Shown: one piece after another, positions 57,435-64,000 of the stretch
How the letters are laid out: each line of letters opens with the position of its first letter
How positions within the stretch are numbered: the stretch's first letter is position 1
NCBI GenBank assembly: GCA_944472135.2
Contig: OX235262.1
Location: forward strand, 166,097,509 to 166,161,508
Length of the DNA stretch: 64,000 nt
DNA from: Trichobilharzia regenti
Taxonomy: Eukaryota > Platyhelminthes > Trematoda > Strigeidida > Schistosomatidae
Direction: 5' to 3'
The notes under the pieces: model-generated
What the model saw: the letters and a program-made list of their open reading frames with translations, nothing else
Told to the model about the DNA's origin: nothing
Databases searched by the model: none
Made by a program: the position numbers and the translations under genes

Positions 57435-57630
57435 GTTCTTAGTAGTTCAGCGCTAGAGCAATAGCCAACCAACCAAGCGGTCTAGGGTTCTATCCCCAGT
57501 CGACGCACTCCTAAATCTCGCTTAGCTGGTTGTTACTTCTGTAAAGAGGGGAGGTTGAGCGTGAGATTAACAGTCCCATCCCGTTAAACATAAATATTAC
57601 TTCTGCTGGAATTTCAGAGCTCAAGCTTGA
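57435..57630 (+). mobile_element. SINE family F1, plus strand
   Basis: Head AGTTCAGCGCTAGAGCAATA, B-box-like GGGTTCTATCCCC, body AAATCTCGCTTAGCTGG and GAGGTTGAGCGTGAGATTA. SR2 tail absent; abuts the SR3-like 3' end. Confidence 0.65.
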
Positions 57631-58445
57631 AGGTCTGTCTGTCTGTTTTCGACATAGAACTTTGCACAAATGTGCGGAAGTTCAAGTCGCCACATTCCGT
57701 GTAGCACGCGAAGCAAGAGAAGAAAGTACAAGAAAAGCATAATAGAAACAGTGAGCAGAGGTGTGAGACAAAGGAGTAATAAAGAAATACAAAACAGTTT
57801 CATTGAGGATCATAAGTCACAGGGAGTGGATGCATCTACGCCACTGAGAACGATTTTGAGCCATGTCACCAATTGTTTCCAACCATAGATTTTTACCGTC
57901 CCGAGGACCCCAGCCTGGAAGTCTACACCTTTCTACGTGGCTTAGACCAACTGTTGTGGATTTCATTGACTGATGCCAAGTTTTTGTTTGACCGCCGCTA
58001 GCTTTTTTCCAGCCTGACCCTATATCCGCTAACATTGCTCGTCGAGGGAGGCGATGACTTGGTATACGTAACACATGTCCCAACCATCTCAGTCTTTGTA
58101 GCTTCACGACTTCGTCGATTGATTTCCCCTGTTTACCTAGAACTCTACGCCTAACCTCCATGTTGCTCACCTTATTATGCCACTTCACACGGGAAATAGA
58201 ACGCAGGCACCTATGATCAAAGGCAGCTAGTCTTTTCATGTCTTCCACTCTCAGTGGCCAGGTCTCACAACCATAAAGGAGGACGGAGCGGACTGATGAG
58301 CAGTACACCCGCCCTTTGGTCGATAGTCGAACATCTCGTCTACGCCAGAGTCGGCGTAAACTAACAAATGCGAAACGAGCCCCTTGTATTCGTGCTGAGA
58401 TTTCGTCAGAGATCGTCTGTGTCTCACCAGGAACGCAAGAGAATG
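57631..58445 (-). pseudogene. SR3-like RTE retrotransposon, C-terminal ORF and 3' UTR
   Basis: A 220-residue frame (58479-57817) with ISDEISARIQGARFAFVSL, LLYGCETWPLRVEDMKRLA, FDHRCLRSISRVKWHNKVS and LRWLGHVLRIPSHRLPRRAM, the C-terminus of RTE-clade LINEs after RT. The 3' UTR follows to about 57640. 5'-truncated; the first codons of the frame (up to about 58440) are flanking sequence, not LINE. Confidence 0.85.
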
Positions 58446-58760
58446 GAGTTTTAAAAATAACTAGTAATTTGATAATCACTTTTACTTTTGCCTCTTATGC
58501 TGTTCTAGAATTAACTGTACCTGACGTTATTACTGAAGATGTAAAGGCGGAAATGTTGAGAGGAATAAGAAAAGATTCTTCTCAAGTTATGGAGTAGTTA
58601 ACAGATTGAATCTTCTTCTAGACTAAATGATACTAGCTTTTTTACTGTGAGTACAATGAACAGTTCGGTTAAAGAAAACAGTAAAGAGATTAACAATAAC
58701 TGCATGAAATATGCTTTTATGACAAAACTAAAAAAACAAACTGTACACTTTCAGTAGCCA
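58446..58760 (+). other. Possible exon relic(s), unidentified
   Basis: 58470-58597 reads ITFTFASYAVLELTVPDVIT and EDVKAEMLRGIRKDSSQ, a hydrophobic segment followed by a charged helix, somewhat like a tetraspanin TM3 and loop start. After a possible 36-bp intron (58587-58622) another open stretch gives VSTMNSSVKENSKEINNNCM. No firm family match; may be chance. Confidence 0.25.
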
Positions 58761-58907
58761 AAACAGTATGTTTTGATGTACGGAAGTGAAACTGTTACTA
58801 TTGTATTACTTCAGCTGAAAGATGAATATTACTTATTAACCTAACTTAAAACCACATATATATCAGTAGTTTGAAAAACCATCAACTATGGCGATGACAA
58901 AACCAGA

Positions 58908-59402
58908 TTCGGAAAGGCTAAGCAGGCTTTCTTAACTTGGAAATCAGTTTATAAATCTTATCCAATCAGCATAAACAACAAAATTTGGATATTCAATACC
59001 AGCACTGAGTCAGTCAGTTATTCTATATGGGTTAGAAACTTGTCTTGAGGATCACGTCAAGCATTTTGAACAGGCAGTTGCAGACGTCTATCAACAGATG
59101 CCTTCGCTGGCTGCATACGGAATATGAGATGACCAAATAAAATAGAGGTGGCTTTGACACACTTTGAGAAGGCTTTCGAGTGATATCATGTACCAGAACA
59201 GCCCTCGACTGGAAGGTGAATGGGAAACAATGAGTTGAGTGGGGGTTTATGGGTAACACAGAGGAGATCGTGTGACCAGGAGATGAAAGTTAATGGTCAA
59301 TCATAGAGCCAATTGAAAAAGAATTCAGAAAAAGGGCTTAAACGAAGATGTGCTGATGAAGCCCTATGTTCCACTAGGAACTTCAGGGAATAATAATAAT
59401 AG
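58908..59402 (+). pseudogene. SR2-like 3' end fragment
   Basis: TTCTATATGGGTTAGAAACT, GATGCCTTCGCTGGCTGCAT and terminus GAAGCCCTATGTTCCACTAG with AATAATAATAG. Confidence 0.75.
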
Positions 59403-60295
59403 TACGCTTTCTGTCAGCTCTCAAAACATAGTTGTGCCCAGACGCTTCATGTTGTTCAGCTTTATCTATTCAAATGGAGACTGCTTTCTGTTGTTATACT
59501 GGTAATACACATACCAATTTTTTTTGCATTCGTCTCTTTATTATGTGAGAAGGAATATTCACTTTAGAAAAATTAGCGACAAAAAAAGGAACACTTATTT
59601 CTATTACGCTTTTCACTGCATAAAGATAGAAAAAGAGCGTAGCTTGCTTTTAAAACTTTTTTGACTGAAAGTATTCAAACGAAATTGAGTGAAAAGTTTT
59701 AATTATAGTCGACTGAAAATAACGGGTGTGGTTTAGAAAATTGCTTTGAAATTTAGTCACATAATTATCCACAAAGTTGAGGAAAAAAAAATCAAAGAAT
59801 ATAATACCCAGTATACGTATGAAATCCATAAAAGAATAATTTACTGGTTGTGTTCCAGGGATAATTTATTCTTCATAATCATATTGAAGAGCTTAGACAA
59901 CCTTCATATTTTGTTTATATAATTGCATTATTTCTTATCTTTTGATTTTATATTGGTGGTAATATTCCCCATATCATTAGTATCGGTGTTGCATCATTCC
60001 TATTCCTCATTGTAATGACCAAAACCAACTAGTTATAGTCTGAACTCAGGGAACTGTTCCATGAGTCCTAATGTATGACTGTTGGAAACTTCTTTGATAT
60101 ACGCACAGTCATTAACACATTCCAAAGATAGAAAAATCACGATTATTCGTCGATAGGTCTATGCAGCTCTATTCAACTATAATTACATCAAAAACTCAAA
60201 ATTCAGCACTGTCGTTTGGAACTTGTAGAGTCTAGAGAAATTTCTAGTAGAGAACAAGTACTTAGAACCAAGTAGAATATTCCCAGCAAGGGAGG
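59403..60295. other. Unannotated sequence
   Basis: AT-rich, no gene recognised. Confidence 0.45.
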
Positions 60296-60299
60296 AGCA

Positions 60300-60690
60300 G
60301 AAAATGTTTCAGCATGAATCACATACCAAACAATGCTCAAAGACAGTCCAAAGTGAGAATCAGAATCCGTGGGGAGGCAAATATCTACCAATTCACCTGC
60401 TCGCGCGGAGCCAGGTATGTCGGCCGTACTCAGCTTTCACTATCCAAACATATCACCAAACACTTACCAGCATGGTCTTACAAAGGAGAAAAACGATTCC
60501 CCGCAGCTCTATCTTAGAACATCTGATAGATTCCAGACACCAAGCTACACTCCAAACAAACTTCAAAGTCGTCTAGAGAATATGAAGCAGCCTTCCTAAA
60601 AGTGTACGAGTTAAACTTCTTCAAACTGCGGAAGCGATGGCGATTCACTTGATAAGTCCCGAACTCTGCATACAGAAGAGGATCGTTCAA
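60300..60690 (+). pseudogene. Penelope-like element: GIY-YIG endonuclease fragment
   Basis: 60314-60517 reads YQFTCSRGARYVGRTQLSLS and HLPAWSYKGEKRF, after which the frame slips to ILEHLIDSRHQATLQTNFKV. One of the two Cys before the YIG motif is Arg and YIG is YVG. Same arrangement as at 9.8-10.3 kb. Confidence 0.8.
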
Positions 60691-61245
60691 TAAATACACT
60701 TGCAATGGACGTAATCTGTCTTAATACGTGACAGGTAAATTCTATATCTTTCTGTTTCTTCATCAGTATTATTTTGTCTGTATAACTGTAATATTTTACA
60801 TTTTCAAATTTCCTGTTCTCTTCCCCTATCCGATTTATTTTTATACACCTCATTGCTACTGCTACTGACTTGACCAACACTCAATTTCTAGTCATTTATG
60901 TTACGTCATCCAATTTATTTGCTTGATTTTAGTCTTAAGTTAGATGGCATTATTCCCTACCCCACCTCTACTTCGTTGCTACTTGTAGTTACCTCTGTTG
61001 CTATCCTGACCTAAGTTGAAACATTTTAGTCAATTATATTACGTCATCTAACTTACTAACTCAATCTTACTTTAGTTGCTGTCTAATTAACCTTGTTTCT
61101 ATATTAGATCATTCTTGTATTACCTTATTAATTACCTAAACCTGGCAAACCTCATGTACACACACACACACAAATAATTATATATACATGAGATTGTACA
61201 GCTATGTGAATGAATTCTCCGAAAAGAGTCTCTTCGCTGAACGTT
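60691..61245 (+). mobile_element. 3' terminal region of the Penelope-like copy
   Basis: T-rich tail with a (CA)n at 61158-61171 and the terminal motif GAGTCTCTTCGCTGAACG near 61228, shared with 10.73 kb. Confidence 0.55.
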
Positions 61246-61570
61246 TTCTCTTTTTCGCGTGCAAATATTTTATTCAAAGAAACCGGTTCGCTAAGTTATA
61301 AGCCAATAAGAATGGACAAAAATATCTTAGACCAAGTCATAACATAACAAAATAAACATTGAGTAGCAAATCACAATTCAAACTAGAATTTATTCGATAA
61401 ATAAAGTTCTCCGTTTCCAAATTGGTTAGCAATTCGCAATCTACACAGTCAAAGTGGTGAAATTTTCCCGTAGTTTCTTTTGGAAACCAAGTTATTGAGA
61501 TCATAATGTGTGATCTGCTTAATACCGGAGATAGTAATCAAGAAAGCGGCCATACTTGTAGAGAAACTAT
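61246..61570. other. Unannotated sequence
   Basis: A minus-strand open stretch of about 50 codons (near 61500-61345) has no recognisable domain. Nothing else seen. Confidence 0.35.
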
Positions 61571-61785
61571 ATACTACTGAATGGTGGGTATGAGTAGTTG
61601 CATACCACCACTAGTGCTTGCTAGCCAGACCTCAGCTAAGTCAAACCAGGTACACTGAGCTCAGCCTCGAACGAGAGAAACGGACGGCCGGTGTTTAAAT
61701 CCCCACGATCTGGCTAACAAGCACTGTTGACTGACATGAGTGGTATGCAACTACTCATCTCAATCAGTCAGTAGTAAATAAGGGT
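61571..61785. repeat. Inverted-repeat element, MITE candidate
   Basis: Arms of about 55-65 bp: GAGTAGTTGCATACCACC near 61598 and GTGGTATGCAACTACTCATC near 61741 are inverted copies, as are TGCTTGCTAGCCAGACC and GATCTGGCTAACAAGCA. Spacer about 85 bp. Confidence 0.6.
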
Positions 61786-62339
61786 CTACTTAAGTATTAA
61801 TTTTTTATTTTCACATATGAAGGGCTTCAAAAAGCTTTCGAAGGTCTCGAATGTTTTTATACCACAGACTACTCCTCTTCTATTATTCTGCAACTCTAAA
61901 TTTACACAAATCGGCCACCAGTCGTAATATTTCTCTGTAGCGTTAGTTTTGTATGGATATGATTTGCACTGTGGTCACAATTCTAAGTGACAAGATATTG
62001 CACTGTACTGTAAATGAATTCTTGATGCTATAATTTGTTAAGAGGGGTTCATCACCGGAAAGCCTAGAAACTAGATTAGACACTTGATAGTGATCACTAG
62101 CAAGGCTCTTACACTAGTTGTTTTTCGGAATTTGACAGGGAGTAGGTACAGTTTGGTTTAGGAAGCTATTGCTTTCTGTTTTATTCAGTAATACACTACA
62201 GAATGCCAATAGTCTTCGGTACTAAGGGTAGTTTTGTATAATGTGCGACACGTTTTAAATTTGGTTTTAGTGTAATCAAACGCATATGTTTAGTAACAAA
62301 CAGTAGGCGAATATATAAATCACAATGAAATTTAATTAT

Positions 62340-62605
62340 GAATGGTCTGGTAATCTGGTAGACAGCTGTGAGTATTGACGTCGAGGATGCACGTTTCTAC
62401 ATATTTGTGACTTGTCAGTTGGATGTACTTGCAATCCTCAGTAAGTGATGGTCTTCCCACCGGAACTCGGTCCTAATATCCATCGTTTCAAACTCCAAAG
62501 CTTTGTCCACTAGATCACTTAAGTCACACGGACCAACAGTTGTACAACTGGGGGCAGTTATTATTTGAATTTTGAAACGATGCGCACTTGGTCCGAGCTC
62601 CAGTG
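62340..62605 (-). repeat. Sm-alpha-type unit, minus strand, degenerate
   Basis: Minus strand: GTACATCCAACTGACAAGTC, then GTAGAAACGTGCATCCTC, a decayed hammerhead region; further parts match 23.5-23.6 kb (CATCGTTTCAAACTCCAAAG on the plus strand). Confidence 0.6.
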
Positions 62606-62735
62606 GGTAAACCATCAGTCTCTCACTCACTGGGAAATGCAAGCACATCCGCATGAAGAACCCCCGAGAGGACGAAACGAACATCCTAGTGGATTCCGCT
62701 GATAGTCACCATCTACCAAATTACTTCAAGTTAAA
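62606..62735 (+). ncRNA. Sm-alpha unit with decayed hammerhead, plus strand
   Basis: ACTCACTGGGAAATGCAAGC, ACATCCGCATGAAGAA, GAGAGGACGAAACG, CATCCTAGTGGATTCC, then GATAGTCACCATCTACC. The CGAAA box is intact but the CTGATGAG box and helix II are altered. It faces the previous unit head to head. Confidence 0.7.
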
Positions 62736-63400
62736 TTCTGAGACATCGCCGAAGCATCCTTACAAACAGCCAACACGTTAACAGAAGCCTAACATTTCGG
62801 TCCAATGAATCATTCAGAGGAAAAATCATACCTGAATTAAAACTAAATAATGATTCATTAACGGTATATACCATTAAAATTATTGCATTATGAATCAAAA
62901 GTTAGTTGAAACGAAGACAGCTCTTTTTATTTATTTTAGGCAGTATTTTTGCCCCATATTCCACTTTTCCGTTACAGATGAATAGGATAATTTGCCATAC
63001 TAACACTATGAGGCAGACAGAGACATTAAAACGCCTTCATCAACGGAATAATTTTTAGGGTCTTACGCACATCATTGGTTTTCTACCATTGAGGCATAAA
63101 CGGATGTCTAGAATTAAAAGAGATCGATTTGTTTTACGAGTTGTGTGTATATTATACAATACCTAAGACTTAGGTGTGTTAAACAACAAAAATTATTATA
63201 TAAATCAGTGGAATGGAAAATAATTCTTGATTAAAACTTTTAAGAATACACTTCTAGCGAAATCCCTTCAAAGATTACAAATATCGCACTAAAGGAAGAA
63301 GGTTTCATTCGCAATCTTTGTGATCATCTAACAGTTAGCTGTTTTTAAATTCTAAGTAAAAGATTTGTAAGAAAAGTCTGGCTTTGCCTTTTTGGTTATT
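62736..63400. other. Unannotated sequence
   Basis: No gene or repeat recognised. Confidence 0.4.
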
Positions 63401-63409
63401 ATCATAGAA

Positions 63410-64000
63410 ATCTCTGCAGAGAGTACAAGAAAACATCTATCCATAGCAGTGAAATAGAGACCAAGTTGGACATTAAATATCTTGGCGTCAGTCTGTCTGC
63501 TGATCTTTCATGGTCGTCTCATATCTTGATGATTTCTGAGAAAATATTCCGTCTTACCTTCTACATCAAGACGTTAAGACATTCTGGAGTAACTCAACTC
63601 TTATAATTCGTTAAATCTTGCATCCTGCCTATTATTCTCTACTGAAGAAAGACTACACATCTTATTATGCAGGATATTAAAGGTTGTCAGCAGGGTAAGC
63701 AACGTGCCACTTAACCAACTTGTTAATATTCTGGTCGACAGGCACATGGACTAATGTGAAAAATAAGCTAAATCAATTGAACCTAACTATCACCATCCTC
63801 TTCATTCATAACTCTTCCCTTGTTTCTCATCATGTAGGACCAGAAACCTATATAGAAAACTATATGCTCGCACTAGCAAGTACAAAAACTCAACCATACC
63901 CTGCTTAGCTCATGTTCTGTGCGATAAAGAAAACATTAGGCGTGATACCTTTAACTTATTAAATATTCAGTAGAACAGCTGGATCTCGTCTTTCCAACTC
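63410..64000 (+). pseudogene. CR1/Jockey-like LINE, 3' ORF part, running off the edge
   Basis: Frames over 63450-63960 give ETKLDIKYLGVSLSADLSWS, FYIKTLRHSGVTQLL, and RNLYRKLYARTSKYKNST, the thumb and C-terminal region after RT in CR1-like LINEs. Stops and a frameshift show it is dead. Continues past the window end. Confidence 0.75.

Noticed and set aside
1..64000. Prokaryotic systems (operons, CRISPR arrays, phage)
   Set aside because: No direct-repeat/spacer array, no operon-like gene packing, and the genes are intron-split animal genes.

Overview
The window looks like flatworm DNA, almost certainly a schistosome (blood fluke). It is AT-rich, intron-rich and dominated by decayed retroelements. 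The diagnostic signs are a roughly 330-bp Sm-alpha-type satellite carrying hammerhead ribozyme cores, RTE-clade non-LTR elements of the SR2 type, Penelope-like elements with a GIY-YIG endonuclease, several tRNA-headed SINE families, and a gene with 34-35 bp micro-introns. The species cannot be fixed from the sequence alone.

Only two host genes are convincing. (1) On the + strand at 3030-4595 a complete four-exon gene encodes COP9 signalosome subunit 7 (PCI domain, about 282 aa). (2) On the - strand at 31895-56345 the 3' half of a carbonic anhydrase-related protein (CARP X/XI type) lies in four exons spread over 24 kb. Its zinc ligand His119 is Gln and its Thr199 is Pro, so it is probably acatalytic. 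Its last exon reads on into a hydrophobic C-terminal tail. The 5' exons lie beyond the right edge or were not recognised.

Layout: 1-2480, decayed CR1/Jockey-like LINE. 3.0-5.05 kb, CSN7 gene. 5.1-31.8 kb, no host gene recognised; it holds Penelope remnants (9.8-10.75, 11.4-13.0, 15.49-16.92, 21.9-23.3 kb), SINEs, Sm-alpha units (23.4-24.5 kb), a 5'-truncated SR2 copy (26.6-29.4 kb) with a double SINE inside it, and an SR3-like LINE between inverted repeats (29.66-31.39 kb). 31.9-56.3 kb, the CARP gene, whose introns hold two near-complete SR2 copies in gene orientation, another Penelope copy and many 5'-truncated SR2 3' ends. 56.3-64 kb, more SINE, SR3, SR2, Penelope and Sm-alpha fragments, ending in the 3' part of a CR1-like LINE.

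The repeats share parts. One SINE family (called F1 here) joins a tRNA-like head to pieces of the SR2 5' leader and SR2 3' end, which explains how SR2 could copy it. Two other small families (F2 and F3) carry hammerhead-like motifs different from Sm-alpha, but all three have a short palindromic helix III. F1-F4 are labels used only in this annotation.
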